Source: Angiostrongylus vasorum
Lineage: Eukaryota; Nematoda; Chromadorea; Rhabditida; Metastrongylidae
NCBI GenBank assembly: GCA_018806985.1
Contig: JADANN010000058.1
Span: forward strand, 310,001 to 374,000
Direction: 5' to 3'
Length of the DNA stretch: 64,000 bases
A model generated the notes under the pieces. It had not been told where the DNA came from, searched no databases, and saw nothing but the letters and a program-made list of their open reading frames with translations. The position numbers were made by a program, and so were the translations under genes. Positions 11,955 through 30,239 of this stretch are shown in pieces. Position 1 is the stretch's first letter, and each line of letters opens with the position of its first letter.

Positions 11955-12050
11955 GGATGATATTTGGCAACATTAATTTCTGAGAGAAGCTCCCTTCGAT
12001 CCACAAAGGCAGACGACTACTGCGGTGAAGACCTGAGAATTTTGTACCAA
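11955..12050 (+). mobile_element. SINE-C internal fragment
   Basis: A short match to the SINE-C segment reading TCCCTTCGATCCACAAAGGC and GTGAAGACCTGAG. Part of a mosaic with the RTE family 2 tail on its left and a SINE-E fragment on its right. Confidence 0.5.
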
Positions 12051-12109
12051 TGATATTCCAAGGTTTCATGAAGAATCCATTCCACTGGCGATTCAAGTGC
12101 AGTATCGTC

Positions 12110-12228
12110 AAGTTGCAGTCGAACCCAGACGCCAATCCAAACATCTTCCTCGATGACAGATACAAGCCAACGAATGAAAAAAAAGTGCTAAGATCCGCAC
12201 AATATGTGGACATGAACCGTATAAATAA
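12110..12228 (+). mobile_element. SINE-E 3' fragment
   Basis: Body end only: GATGACAGATACAAGCCAAC and GCTAAGATCCGCACAATATG. Confidence 0.55.
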
Positions 12229-12292
12229 TAGTAATATCCTCACGATTAGATTGAAAGAAATTTATACTTTTTAACATTTTTTATTATTACCA

Positions 12293-12530
12293 TCGTTGTG
12301 ATGCTGAGATATTCGCAAAACTCGGACCCAGGGCCAGATCGAATCATGATTTCCCCTTTTTGTGGGCTTGCGCATTACACATTGCACCACGAAGGCCCTT
12401 GCTCTGCGTTTCTCTCAGCTAGTTTTCTACGTTATGCTACCATCAGCAATCACCTGTCAGTGGGATTGATCTGAGGAGCACAAATCGACATTGAACCCAG
12501 TTAAGCTGAGGCTGTAGTCGAAATCACAAT
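12293..12530 (-). mobile_element. Element B copy, diverged core
   Basis: TGATGCTGAGATATTCGC at left; CAGCAATCACCTGTCAGTGG and CATTGAACCCAGTTAAGC at right. The tRNA-like core is degraded. Confidence 0.75.
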
Positions 12531-12544
12531 GTTAACATTCCATC

Positions 12545-12602
12545 TGTTTTTATTTATTTATTCTATTTATTTATTTAGCCTTTTATTTATTTGTCTATTT
12601 GA
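12545..12602. repeat. TTTA-rich simple repeat
   Basis: Imperfect TTTATTTA units between two element B copies. Confidence 0.85.
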
Positions 12603-12957
12603 CCCTTTATTTAAAAGGTTAACGGTACCATCATTATTCTTAGAATTGTCCACTTGCAGCGTTTCGTGTCCGTTCGTTATCAGGACTTTGGACGAGGGTG
12701 TAAACCGGAAGAATGATTACCCATGTCACCTGCGGTCCTGCTAATCATCGAATGACTCCGGTCACCATCAACAAAGTTTGCACTCCTGCACGGGGCACTC
12801 CAGACTTGCTCAGAAGTTTCTTCTAACTCAAGTGCAACCAAGACCACTGGACTATAAGTGTAAGGCTGTTTACACTCTTACAATGTTTGACAAGAGATTA
12901 GCCGATAGAGCTCCTTGTCACCCACGAAGAGCATGGCAAACTTTGGAACGGTTAAAC

Positions 12958-13222
12958 TAATGATGCTGAGATATTTGCAAAATTCCGGACCGCAGGTGTT
13001 TGCGGTGGGGAATGAACGCGCTATTGTCCTTTCTGGGGAGTAACACGTTCACCACCACACCATGCGGGTTCTTCGTTTCTCCTGTCTCTCAGCTAGTTCT
13101 CGATCGATCAATACCATCAGCAGTCAACCGTCAGTCCCGTTGATTGTGGGTGTATTCCGCATAGTACCCTGCCATGAAAAATTCTAGTAGGCAGCAAATA
13201 GAAAGTTAACATTGTGATTACA
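12958..13222 (-). mobile_element. Element B copy with right inverted end
   Basis: Left TGATGCTGAGATATTTGC. The right end TACCCTGCCATGAAAAATTC then AGGCAGCAAATAG is the reverse complement of the left ends of other copies, which supports the inverted-repeat structure. Confidence 0.8.
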
Positions 13223-15165
13223 CTAGTGAATAGGACCAGGCCCATCACTTGTTTGTCGACTCAACAATTAATCGCCTCCCTTCTTATAGTGTTTCAGAGA
13301 AAGTAAAGGGGATGTGTAGGGACGGAGCCAACACAAGAATGAATGTGTTTACTTGTAGACGAGAAAGAACTCAACCTGGCAAAACAATGGAAACCAGTTT
13401 AGTGATGCTTACGTCTAAAGGCGAATAAGTGGAGGCTTAGGGTTGGCGCCTTATCTTATACGTACTATGCCTTAACTACTAACTGGCTCATGATGATCCA
13501 TCAGGCGAGGACATTTTCCGGAAATCTAGTGTGCATGTGGTTATTTTTGTAAATTTTGCATATTTAATGCATTTTTTTCCTGAATGTGATTGCGTCATGG
13601 ACTAATTTGATATCAGTTAGAGTTGTTAAGCGCTTAACGTCGTTAATGCGTTTAGTTTGATACTAGCTGGATCTTCCCAAAACTGAAGAAGAACCCATTT
13701 TTCGTTATGTTTCCATTTGAATTGAAACCCTCCTAAAGTTAATTTGCTGGTGTTTTCGCATGTGAAAGAAGAAAAACGCGTCCCCACAAGGCAGGTGTTT
13801 TTCTCTTCCTATAGCGTTCCTGGATCCTGGATCGTATTCTTCCCAGACTAGGTCCACATTACCTGAAATGCCAGAAAGGTTACTGGTTTTCCACTAGTAA
13901 TCAATAGTGCGTCTCTCCCTCCCAGTCTCTCAGTCTGTCATCGAACTGGCTTACTCAAGTGCCTCAGATGACAAGATTCCAGGCGATCAGATTTATACCG
14001 GGTAACTTATCTAAACAATTTTGGTACTTAAAATGTCTTTGTGCTATCTTCTTTCTTTCTCCTTATTTCATTTTTTCCGGATGTTTCCAACGCTCCAACT
14101 TCCGGATGAATCCATGTTTAGTACAGCAGATCCCCTTAGCAGCAGAGCAGATATCGAATTAACCTTTTTTTTACCAGAGAAAAAAGAGGACATTGGGAGG
14201 GAAAAGCCTAAGAGCTTAGGGGCTTTTTGCTTCTTTGGAGCCATCGTGGAGTCCACTGGATAGCTCCAAAGGGCGACGGGGATAAAATGGAGTCCATGTT
14301 GATGGCGCCTTCGCTCCAGTAATTTGTTGATTAGTGGGATTGAAGTGGCATAGTAGTTGAAAATTTGGTAGTTTTTCAGGATAACAAGTACCTTTGTTCC
14401 AAAATATTAGTTACGCTTTGGCTTGAGGATGTGCAAGCTCTGAACAAACTTCAATAAAAAAACCTGCAAACGCTTGGAGGTCTCGTTTGTCTACGTCACT
14501 CTGTTTTTCTCTCTCTTTTTTCTTGTTTATTTTTTTGTTCTTTCGTCATAGGCTGACGAATAGCGGAATGTTCAGCTTTTTTGATTAATGTACTCTACTT
14601 AGCTCAAGTTTCCTCCGGGAAGGGGACTTTTTTCCTCGTTACTTGATAGTTGGTCGTGTGTTTACACCTTTCATTTGTTCTTTCTAGTGCTTTTTACTCG
14701 AAGCACTGGAAAAAGCGCTAGAGGAACTGAACAAAAGAAAAAATACTGGAAGCGGAAGTGAACGGAACTTTCAAGAATTCTTCATGTTACTTGAAAACTC
14801 TCCGTTTTGCCCAGAACAAGCTGAAAAGCGTTTCAAATGTCAAGGTTTTCAGGCACTTTACTTCGGTCTGTTAGAGTTTTCTTCCGGAATTTTCCAGTTA
14901 TTTAGTATAAATTGAAAGCATTTTTTCGTTTTTTTTTGTCGATTTCTGTTCATCAGAATGTTCTGCTTCATCGCCTATCACGTTATTTCACGCTTCATCT
15001 TTGTTCTTTTTTGACTTAAAGCAAAGAAAAAGTTGTTTACTGTGACTCATCGGTGACATCATCCATAGTAATTTTATGGTTTTATCGATAGATAGCTTTA
15101 TCTCCTTTGTGCTCTTAAGGTTTCGTCGATAGGTAGTTCTGTGTCCTATTTATAGCCCTTGTAGG
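13223..15165. other. probable upstream region of PFKFB
   Basis: About 1.9 kb without recognised repeats, the longest repeat-free stretch near the gene. It includes pyrimidine-rich runs around 14500-14560 and a minor open frame at 14021-14263 with no family match. The promoter or 5' UTR exons would be expected here, but no element could be assigned. Confidence 0.4.
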
Positions 15166-15287
15166 ATGTCGGATGCCGGTACTCTTACATCAGAGGTTTC
15201 GTGCTCGAATCCGGTCGTTGCGTCACCAACCGAAGAGACATCCACGAAGAGGAAGGTCACTCATTCACAGGAGCATGGATTTTTCAG
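15166..15287 (+). CDS. PFKFB: candidate first coding exon of the PFKFB gene
   Basis: An ATG at 15166 opens 40 codons beginning MSDAGTLTSEVS and continuing with a Ser/Thr/Lys-rich, low-complexity stretch, ending at a CAG|GTTAAA donor. This composition suits the variable N-terminus of PFKFB enzymes, and it lies 330 bp upstream of the P-loop exon on the same strand. The exon ends in phase 2, whereas the exon at 15621 needs phase 1, so a small intervening exon is missing or the model is wrong. A possible middle exon runs from about 15499 to the strong CA|GTAAGT donor near 15570; it is open in the matching frame but also ends in phase 2. No conserved motif supports either piece. Confidence 0.4.
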
Positions 15288-15604
15288 GTTAAATCAGCCT
15301 TGATCAATAAATATTCTTTAGCTAACTGGTCGAATACAACTGTTGTAGATGGGCTTCTGTTCATTTGGTTTACCAACCCTTTTGTGGCGTGTTGGTTGAA
15401 GATGCTAATGACTTTTGGATGGACATTAGAACCGTTCATTAAGCTAACATCATTTTACTATGAGTTTCTAACCATTTGTGACGTTGCTTAATGTGTTTAA
15501 GTGTTCTAATAATGGATAATGACACTACTCATCGGTCATATGATCTCATAAGGCCGAAGTGGATTTCTCAGTAAGTAAACAAAAGGGGATAAGTTCACCT
15601 CTAA

Positions 15605-22329
<6,725 letters not shown>

Positions 22330-22671
22330 CTTGTCGTCTGTAATCCAACATATCTTGGATTTTCGTCCTTGGGAATGTCTTAGTGCTATAATTGTTAAGC
22401 TGGTGTTTTATTTTCGGTGAATCCAAATTTGCTTAACATATTAGTTCCATCTTATTAACGAGTACCTTCTCTTATCCTATCTGTCTGTTCGCTGCGCATT
22501 CACTTCAGTAGTATTTATAACCATGTGCTCATAATTTTAGTTCATTGTCTTGCTTGTAAATGCTTTCACGGTGTTATAGGTTTACATATGTTTTAATGTT
22601 GCTAAAATATTTATATGAAGTGCAAACGAGTTGCGATCTAAATCTGGAAATTATGACACGATTCTCCAGCA

Positions 22672-22967
22672 CGGTATCCCAAGTTGAGGAGTCCGGTGTT
22701 TCCACCAGGAAGCCCAGCTAAGAGTAAACCAATACCAGAATCCACCACCATCCTGGTATCAAACTAGTCTCATGGTAGGAAATCTCTCTCTGATACACAA
22801 GGGCGGCGACTGCCTGTGGTTGTGACAACCTAGGGCAGGTTTTAGCTAGGCTGACCTCGGGGCTCCAGGAAACCACAGTGACTAAACCAGCAAAACTTCG
22901 AAAAAAAGGAGATTATGTTGGGGCCGCACAACTAGTGAGAACGTGCCATCCAAGTATTCAAGTATGG
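22672..22967 (+). mobile_element. SINE-C copy, 5'-truncated
   Basis: Starts at the CCCAAGTTGAGGAGTCCGG block, lacking about 90 bp of head, and ends CCATCCAAGTATTCAAGTAT. It lies about 340 bp beyond the tentative PFKFB stop. Confidence 0.85.
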
Positions 22968-23420
22968 TACGATTTGAAAATAAATCACAAATATATTTTG
23001 TGTTTTCCCCCCAAATGGGTCCAGATTTTGTCTCATATTGTTCCTCGACATTGAGTTTTTTCTAGGATATTGCTTGCAGATGATGTTATAAATGATATGG
23101 TGTCGTCGTGTCGTTTTTTTGACGGTTCCTTCTCTTTTTTTTAAAAATTGAAGTCAGAGATTCTATATTCTATCCATACTGACCTCGAGCTTTCACGGCC
23201 AGGTCTTAATGGCGAAAACCTAGCTCGGTTTTTCGTTCAACTTTTGCTTAGAATACGTCTAGTGGTAATGATGACATAGTTGATTGTTTTAACTCTAGTA
23301 GAGTTTAATGTCCTGTAGCCAGGTTTTCCTCGTAGCCTACCTATATTGGACGTTCGACAGTCTTCTTGTCATTTCTGAAAAAGCCACTGAAGAGGCTTTG
23401 CAGTTAAGTCGCCGATGCAT

Positions 23421-23545
23421 AAAGGATAAAGGATAAAGATCTCGGCGTTGATCAGTCCCTGAGGGTGCGCCATGCATTCGACTTTATTAAGTATCGTTGG
23501 AGGTGAGTGAATGACAATGACTCGCGGTGGTCTACTAGCACTTCT
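23421..23545 (-). mobile_element. SINE-A 3' fragment
   Basis: Keeps the tail (AAAGGATAAAGGATAAAG on the plus strand) and the GTTGATCAGTCCCTGAGG block, then a truncated body. The tRNA-like head is missing. Confidence 0.8.
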
Positions 23546-23589
23546 CGCAAACCATATGACCGCCTATCTTTGAGAAAAAAAATCGTATA

Positions 23590-24074
23590 GCAGTGGAGGA
23601 CGTTGCGCACGGTCATGCTGCCCATGAAGGGTATCTTGAATGTCCTCTACAAGTGTTCACGAAAATTACCTTTTTGACGATATCGAAGACCATGGATGAG
23701 GCACAAACAATTGGGAAAGTAGAATCGCCACAGGGATTCTGCTGCACAAACCACATTCATATCATCACCTATGATCCGTAGGTAACAGAGGCCTCTCGGG
23801 AGTATCAGCTGTCCCTTGTCCTAACCTTTATTGTCTACGAAAAAAGCGTTTGAAAGCGTCGAAACGAATGCAGTCCAATCACCGGTCATTGACCAAGGAG
23901 TGGAGCCATATGATTACTAGCTGAATGTTATCGGAAATGCAGCACAAATGTACAGCTCTTCCATCGACACCTCATCATATCCACGGGAAAAGGCGGTTAA
24001 CAAGGCGGAAAAAATATCCCCAAAGCTGTTTAATGCGCCGCTGCAGTAAACCATGAAGTCACTCGATTGACACG
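23590..24074 (+). mobile_element. RTE family 2 remnant, RT part
   Basis: Pieces in shifting frames: VFTKITFLTISKTMDEAQT, then TEASREYQLSLVLTFI, YEKSV (AFDSV equivalent), LAECYRKCSTNVQLFHR and NIPKAV/LFNA. They align in order with the middle of the family 2 RT. It abuts, head to head at the 3' end, the minus-strand RTE family 1 copy at 24075. Confidence 0.75.
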
Positions 24075-24531
24075 ATGAAGACATACTTCACCTATCACCT
24101 GTATGTCCCGTTGATCATAGAGTGACTCGACCGAGCACCAATAAATCTTCCATTTTTCGCTGCCGCGTGTAAGAGTAGCCCAATGAGTTCTGCTCGCTCT
24201 AGGGACTCGTCGAGCATCATATCTTTCTTCTAGACTCCTCGTGAAGAACTCTGACCATCGGGTCGGTGATCTTCCTGCAGTACGTTTCACATCCCGAGGA
24301 ATCCAGTCACTAACGGCTTTTGTCCATCGGTTGCCATTCATACGCATTACGTGTTCGGCCCACCTTATATTCGACTGCTTGGCATACAGAACACCTCTGA
24401 TTTCTGATTGCTGACGCAGGTCGGAGCTTTGGATCCCATCCTTTACTTGTGTGAAATAGGATACTCCTCAGCATCGTCCTTTCGACTGCGCATTCGGTAA
24501 TACTTCATCATTCAGTGATCTTTCATCCTGC

Positions 24532-24873
24532 TTACGCAGCGACCAAGTTTCTGACCCATACGTTAGGGGCATGAAGTACCGTTGAGTCGAAAAGATGGGC
24601 ACGGAGTCGGGTGTTCCTTGTTCTCTTCACTACATCCTCGATGCTCTTAAAAGCACCCCAAGCCGCTCGTTTCCTTCTGCTCAGCTTTGGAGCTAAGTCG
24701 TTCATCATATTGATTTCCCGACCTAGATAGACATAACTGGAGCATTCGGAGATATTCGTTCCGTGCAGCGTGAATGGGGCGTACGAAACTAATCCGTTCT
24801 TCATGAACATCGTTTTTGTGAAATTTAGTCGAAGACCAATCTTTCTACAGGCTTTATCAAAATGGACAAGCAT
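24532..24873 (-). pseudogene. RTE family 1 reverse transcriptase, C-terminal fragment
   Basis: Open fragment of about 113 codons beginning just after the catalytic motif. It covers FDKACRKIGLRLNFTKTMFM, the SSYVYLGREINMMND block and NTRLRAHLFDSTVL, all typical of the region between palm and C-terminus in RTE enzymes. The ATG is internal and not a real start. Continuity with the upstream RT fragment is broken by frameshift. Confidence 0.85.
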
Positions 24874-25066
24874 ACGTTCCGTTTGCTAATGTTTGGTGTT
24901 ATAAGGACGATGTCATCACCAAAGCGAAGATGGTGTAACTGCCGACCGTAGATTTTCACTCTCATTTTATCCCATTCCAATGTTCGCATGACGTTCTAGA
25001 GGGTGGCGGTAAATAATTTTGGCGAGATGGTATCGCCTTGCCTAACTCCTCTTTTTGACGTCATTG

Positions 25067-25459
25067 TTAATATCGCTGTAGAATGGCGATATCTTGGTTG
25101 TGAAAATTTTTGTACAGCTCATGAAGAATCTTTATGTACTGAATAGGGACTCTTTGAATATCAAAGGCTTCCATGACTGCTTCTATCTCAATCAAATCAA
25201 AGGCCTTCTGTAAATCGATGAAAGTGAGACAGAGCGGTCTTTTGTACTCTCGTGATCCTTCAGTGAGCCTTATTATCGTGTGTATCTGGTCCATCGTACT
25301 AAATCCTTTTCCAAACCCTGCTTGCTCACATGGTTGTCCTTCGTCCAATGTTCTGTCAATCCTGTTTACGATGACTCGAGTGAAAAGTTTGTAGACGACA
25401 GACAGCAAGCAGATTGGGCGGTAGTTGTCGATATCGCGTAGGTCACCCTTCTTGGACAA
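25067..25459 (-). pseudogene. RTE family 1 reverse transcriptase, fingers and palm fragment
   Basis: About 130 codons with RT block motifs: KKGDLRDIDNYRPICLLSV, RIDRTLDEGQPCEQAGFGKG, and LCLTFIDLQKAFD carrying the first palm aspartate. It ends before the catalytic block because of a frameshift (one extra T in a T-run near 25050). Confidence 0.88.
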
Positions 25460-25526
25460 TAATACGGTCTTGCTGGTCTTCTACTGAATAGGGACCTTGC
25501 ATTCAGACGGGTAACGTGTGAAGAGC

Positions 25527-26048
25527 CTAGCCAGTGTGTTTACGAGGACTGGCGGAAGGTTCTTCAGGTGTTCTGGTCTTGTTCTGTCCGGACCTGATGC
25601 TGTTCGATTTTTTCACCGACGAAGTATTATGTCGGGTTTCGGAAGGGAGAACCAGTGGTGCAACATATCCATCCTTCTTTATTTCGTATGACGGGAGGTG
25701 GACGTGGCTATTAAAGAGATCTGAGCAGTATTCGTGAATGATTTTCTCCATTGCCTTTTTGGACGCTGTAACTGTTCCGTTTGGGCGTCGGAGTGCAATC
25801 TTCTTGGTCTTGCAATTGGCGAAGCTTCGGTGGGCTTTGGGAATGCTTTTCTCAGCCTCTGCAGCTTCGACCATTACTGCTGCTCTTCTGTCTTTAAGAT
25901 CTTCTTTTATCGCCTGTCTGCATTGTTTTGCATGTTCCGGCGTTAGTTCACGGTTGCCTGCAGGTCGTGCGACTCCACGCTGGCGTATTAGCTCGAGTGT
26001 GTCTAGAGACAAACGTCTCTTGGTGACTTTCGAATTCTCAGCTTTCAT
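25527..26048 (-). pseudogene. RTE family 1 linker between endonuclease and RT
   Basis: About 173 codons, Lys/Arg/Ala-rich, with KRRLSLDTLELIRQRG, CRQAIKEDLKDRRAAVMVEA and SYEIKKDGYVAPLVLPSE. This spacer is characteristic of nematode RTE ORFs. The same block is at 7989-7375 in the other minus-strand copy. Confidence 0.82.
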
Positions 26049-26451
26049 AGCGCTGACGTGAAGATGTTGAATGAGCCGATCGTATTCTTCGTCAATATTA
26101 TCGACAACGGCATCCTCCCAACAGCCGACTAATAAGTTGAATAAGTCCCAGTTTATAGTGGTTTGGGGCTCCGGTTTTTTGACTTTAGCGGCTTTTTCTC
26201 CTTTCTGCGAGGAATAGAATCGTGCGCGAGGAGGCGGTGGTCTGATCCTGTGTAGGATTTTTGGGACAACAGGGACATCGGTTAGGCAAAACTTTCGCTT
26301 TACTATGGTGTGGTCTGTTTCGTTATGGTAGTATCCACTGGGAGACTCCCGTCTCTAGCGTTCAGCGTGAGGCTTCTGGAATTGCGGTTACCATGGATGG
26401 TCTTGGTCCCCATGAAAAACTCATACAGCCGCTCACCCTGTTCGTTTCATT

Positions 26452-26814
26452 CTAATCCGTGGGTCCCAATGTGATGTTCTTCAGACGTTCTTTTTGGTTA
26501 AATCTTGGCGTTAAAATCTCCAATGATGACCTTGAAGAATGTGTGGTCTTCTCTGTAGAGCTTTTTAAGTCCATATAGAATGCTTCGACTTCTTCTTCTT
26601 CGTAGTTTGATGTCGGCGCGTAAATGACGAAGATTGTCAAAGCCGGAATTGATCCACATCTTTTTAATCGTAAACGTCCGATTCGGGTTTTCATGGACAA
26701 ACTCGTGTTGACGAGAACGCTGACGTCGCCCACTCCTCTACTGTCGCATGTTCCGAGGAACAGTTCTTCGCCGGTGTGATAGACGGCATTGAATGGGTGG
26801 CATCGTCTCGTCAT
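26452..26814 (-). pseudogene. RTE family 1 apurinic endonuclease, N-terminal fragment
   Basis: About 120 codons of the endonuclease/exonuclease/phosphatase fold: [20 protein letters not shown], then [20 protein letters not shown] and YAPTSNYEEEEVEAFYMDL. A further in-frame stretch just 5' (26815-26915) reads YNARTLASESSIEDLLMQA. The segment breaks before the GDFNA motif. Confidence 0.85.
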
Positions 26815-27654
26815 CGGCCAGGCTAGAGACGTCGTACCTTATCCTTCTTGCTTGCATGAGCAAGTCCTCTATCGAGGACTCGGATGCAAGTGTACGTGCA
26901 TTGTAGGGTACAGATCGTCACCATAGTTCTTTGTAATCCAGGCAGCTTCCACGGATCTCACTCATATGAGGGATCTCGAACGGGTTAGTCGCGAGGCTAC
27001 GTGGCGCGTCCCCAGGTGGCGGATAGAGAATTAATCGCGGACCAAAAGCGACTTTTGCTTCCATGAGACGCAGGTGGATCCAGGGGATGGACTCCCTGTT
27101 TCTGCTGCGCCGATTTGGCACATACTTTCTGTATCTGCTAGGCGTATTCATGCATGCGTGCGTGGCTGTGTTCTCGCTGTTCTCGCTTGTGCGGTTTGTA
27201 TTCTACGAGTCAATTCGGCCAAAAGCCTCCAATCAAGTGACAGGGAAGTATATGGGAGGCTGTTAGGGAGTAGCTTCCAACAAATAAGCTCCATGTCCAC
27301 TCTGAGACAGCCTGGCAAGCTAACCGTGAGTATACCCAGCCCTCACGTTCAGAACCCAGCAAGCTACGCGTGCGTATCAAAATGGTAAACACAGTAAAAA
27401 AAAACGAGCCTCATTCCCCTTATCCCAAAAGAGCCTCCAATTTCGCAGCGTTGGGTAGGACCAGTACGGAGAGCCTGCTAAAATCTCAGGGTCAACGGAA
27501 GCTGCCTGGAAGGACACATGTATTGGTAGAAAATCCCTATCAAGTCTTCATTCCTCGGCTGCTATTGCCATTTTTTTTAAGAATACTAGTGAAGCCTATG
27601 CTTAATGGACTCAACAAAGCGGACGAAAAATATTGAACTGCGCACAAATATGAC

Positions 27655-28412
27655 GATGTCCCAGTTCACGATGGCGGCCGACGGTGCAAAGGTGGAAAAA
27701 TCGAACTGGATGGTTCTCTGATTTCAGAAACCACCTCAGATGTGTACCCTGGATGTTCAATGAACAGAGAGAACAGCATGAAGGAGAAACTAAACCGAAG
27801 GAGAGCAGCGTGGGCCGCATTCGAGCCGCTCATAGATGCCACCGGTCAACTAACGGGCACATAATTCCACACAAAGCTTTTCGATTCCACAGTCCTCCCA
27901 ACGCTTGGTTATGCAGCAGAGACGTGGGCTGACACATCAACCAAATCCAGAGTACCGCGCACCACTCACAGAACGCTTGAACGATGTCTTCTTAAATCCA
28001 ACCGGCACTCACAACGTCTATGCGGAAAGCGCAGCTCAGATTCTCGGAAACTATCCCGTCTTTGGAATCCAGGGGAATATACATCATTACTGAAAACCGA
28101 TGGGCTTGGCACATAGTAAAATGAACAGGCAACAGATGGAAGAGAAAAAACAGTGAAGTAGACTTCAAGAGAATGCAAGCATCCTCTTGGAAGACCAACT
28201 AAAGGATGGGCGGACGTGTTCATTGACTAACGTCAACCATCTGCAATCGCAGATGGCAGCGACTTCAGGATTATGAAATGGGCCTCGCTAGCTTCGCCAT
28301 ATTCGAAGCAGACCACCACCATGGACGACGATTGGGCGTGGAAGAAACGAACGGAAATTCTGCTCTGCCTTCCATAACTAGTGAAAAACCAGACGGGTCA
28401 TCCAAGTATTGA
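27655..28412 (+). mobile_element. RTE family 2 remnant, C-terminal part with tail
   Basis: Pieces: LDGSLISETTSDVYPGCSMN, KEKLNRRRAAWAAFEPLIDA, FDSTVLPTLGYAAETWADTS, TTHRTLERCLLKSN, then degraded sequence to TTTMDDDWAWKKRTEILLC. The last 45 bp, ending CATCCAAGTATTGAA plus an A-run, are shared with SINE-C tails. The block order is normal but stops interrupt every frame. Confidence 0.8.
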
Positions 28413-28680
28413 AAAAAAACTATTCATCCTGCGCTATTTATTTTATTATTATATTGGTTCCTATACTTTTCATTATATTATGTATTTCTTTATATTTAAT
28501 TTCCACTTTGTTTCAATTTTTATTGAAAAACTTATGTTGCTTAGATTTTTCTGCCTATCGAACCATGATTTAAAATTGGGTTCTATTCTCCAAATGGGGT
28601 CTCCTAAGCTAAAAAAGAGTTCGAGATTCCCAAGACCGACTTTCTGTTAACCTCGGCAGTGATTGATAATTCGGTGTTTT

Positions 28681-28864
28681 TCTTCAATAAGCAGACACAA
28701 GGTTGTTATTATAGATTTATTAGGATACAATAGCTGACGTTTCGGCGGTTTCGCCTTCTTCAGAGCCTGGGAAAGCTCAAATTGAGATGCGATCTACTCA
28801 GCCAAACACTTTCATAACCCCAGCAGACTATAATAACAACCTCGTGTCTGCTTATTGAAGAAAA
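28681..28864. mobile_element. MITE F foldback element
   Basis: Left TCTTCAATAAGCAGACACAA with GGTTGTTATTATAG; right CTATAATAACAACCTCGTGT and CTGCTTATTGAAGA. Internal motif GACGTTTCGGCGGTTTCGCC. Confidence 0.87.
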
Positions 28865-28967
28865 AACATCGAGTTCGAGATTATCATTTGGTATCCCAAA
28901 TAACTGTAAATGGGTGCTGGGAATTACCATCGCACTGTGAACAAAATATTTAATAGTAACTGATGAC

Positions 28968-29062
28968 AACCTGCAAAAGCCTTGGCACTACCTTCGAGAC
29001 TCTAGAGAAATAACATCTAGACCAACCATTGGATCGCCACTCAAATATTGAAGCAAGTAGGT
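28968..29062 (+). mobile_element. SINE-C 3' fragment
   Basis: Diverged 3' portion (CTTGGCACTACCTTCGAGAC, then CTCAAATATTGAAGCAAGTA). Confidence 0.55.
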
Positions 29063-30239
29063 TGTCGATAAACTATGATGGGTGTGAATGGGTCGTGTCA
29101 ACTGGACACATGTGAAATGGTTGTACACAATTCATTGTACATCATCGAACTTTGTGCTCAGTTAATCAGCAAGTTTTTTATTGCCGATCGCATTCCTTTG
29201 AGAGCACATTCGTCTCATACTGTAGTATAATAGTAGAGTCTACAAAATTGTCTTCTACAAAAGTGCTAAATTGTCGAGGCAACTGTGTCCCTCAATCGCA
29301 ATGATAACGATTGGAGCAACTGCCATGTCACAACCAATAGGACGTGCCAGAGTCATTTGGTATTCGGTTTCTGATATGTGATATAGAAAATTATTACAAA
29401 GCTTTCAGTATGTTGTGGTGGACTTTATGTCGGTCCGAATAAAAAAAAGACATTAAGAATGTTTTACCATAGAACCTTAACGTATAATATTGACTTATGC
29501 AAGAATACGTTTTGGCGACTAAACCTTTCGTTCTTCAAATATCCTAAACTCACTTATTATGCCACTTTTTCTATTAGCATGGATATGGTTCGGTTTTTTG
29601 GTATGTGCGACGCTTCTTGGAAGGTATAAGCTAGGCTACACCGCAGCGGAAGCACTCGCATGTGTGAACAGATTCTAGCGAACTGTTTACAACATCCGGA
29701 TGAATATTTCAGAGACATGTTTGAATCCACTGAATTCGACATGACTGAAGGCGATTACGAAGATCCACATCGCAAGAAACTGATGTGGACATCCGATTCG
29801 AAGCACTGAAGAAGGCGACAGAGGCCAAGAGTTGGCTATAATAAAGATTTACAAGTACCTTCTCTACGATCTGCAACAACACATTTTTCTGGGGATATTT
29901 CAAGAACTTTCAAACTGTAAATCAATCACTCGAAGAGATGCACTAAGATGAACGACATTCGTTTGAAATGCAATGTTATAAGTATGAGCATTATCTCAGC
30001 TATTTCTTGCCCAGCTTTTTGCCATGAGAGGAAATTGAAGAGTGAAGTCTTTGCTGTAGTGGAGAAATGTTGCCCACATTTATTGCTGCCCGGTGAGAAA
30101 TAGGAGAAATCGTTTCTAATAGTATGAAATATGCGCTAGGAAGATGAAGATGGTGGTTTAGAAAAGTAATGTATTCATTCCAGAAAATGGTGAAGAATTC
30201 TCACTGCAACCAACTAGAACAAATGTGTACATAAATAAA
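29063..30239. other. intergenic stretch, nothing recognised
   Basis: AT-rich, no conserved frame. A similar lack of signal holds for 31717-32811 and 33089-34930. Confidence 0.45.

Larger units (their letters stand above)
24075..27155 (-). mobile_element. RTE family 1 LINE, near full-length but inactive
   Basis: Non-LTR retrotransposon of the RTE clade, about 3.1 kb, read on the minus strand. From the 5' end (high coordinates): a leader to about 26920; apurinic endonuclease N-terminus at 26814-26452 ([12 protein letters not shown], then TIFVIYAPTS); the endonuclease end, SDHR-like with a frameshift, near 26250; a linker at 26048-25527 (KRRLSLDTLELIRQRG); the RT fingers/palm at 25459-25067 (YRPICLLSVVYKLFTR, LCLTFIDLQKAFD); the RT catalytic segment RFGDD near 24930 in place of FADD; the thumb and C-terminal part at 24873-24532 (SSYVYLGREINMMNDL); and a terminal segment ending about 24075 with WKIYW and a stop. 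Several frameshifts separate these blocks. The 5' leader may extend to about 27370. No target-site duplication was found. Confidence 0.9.

Noticed and set aside
14021..14263. 80-codon ORF upstream of PFKFB as an N-terminal exon
   Set aside because: No splice sites fit, codon content is unconvincing, and there is no resemblance to PFKFB N-termini.
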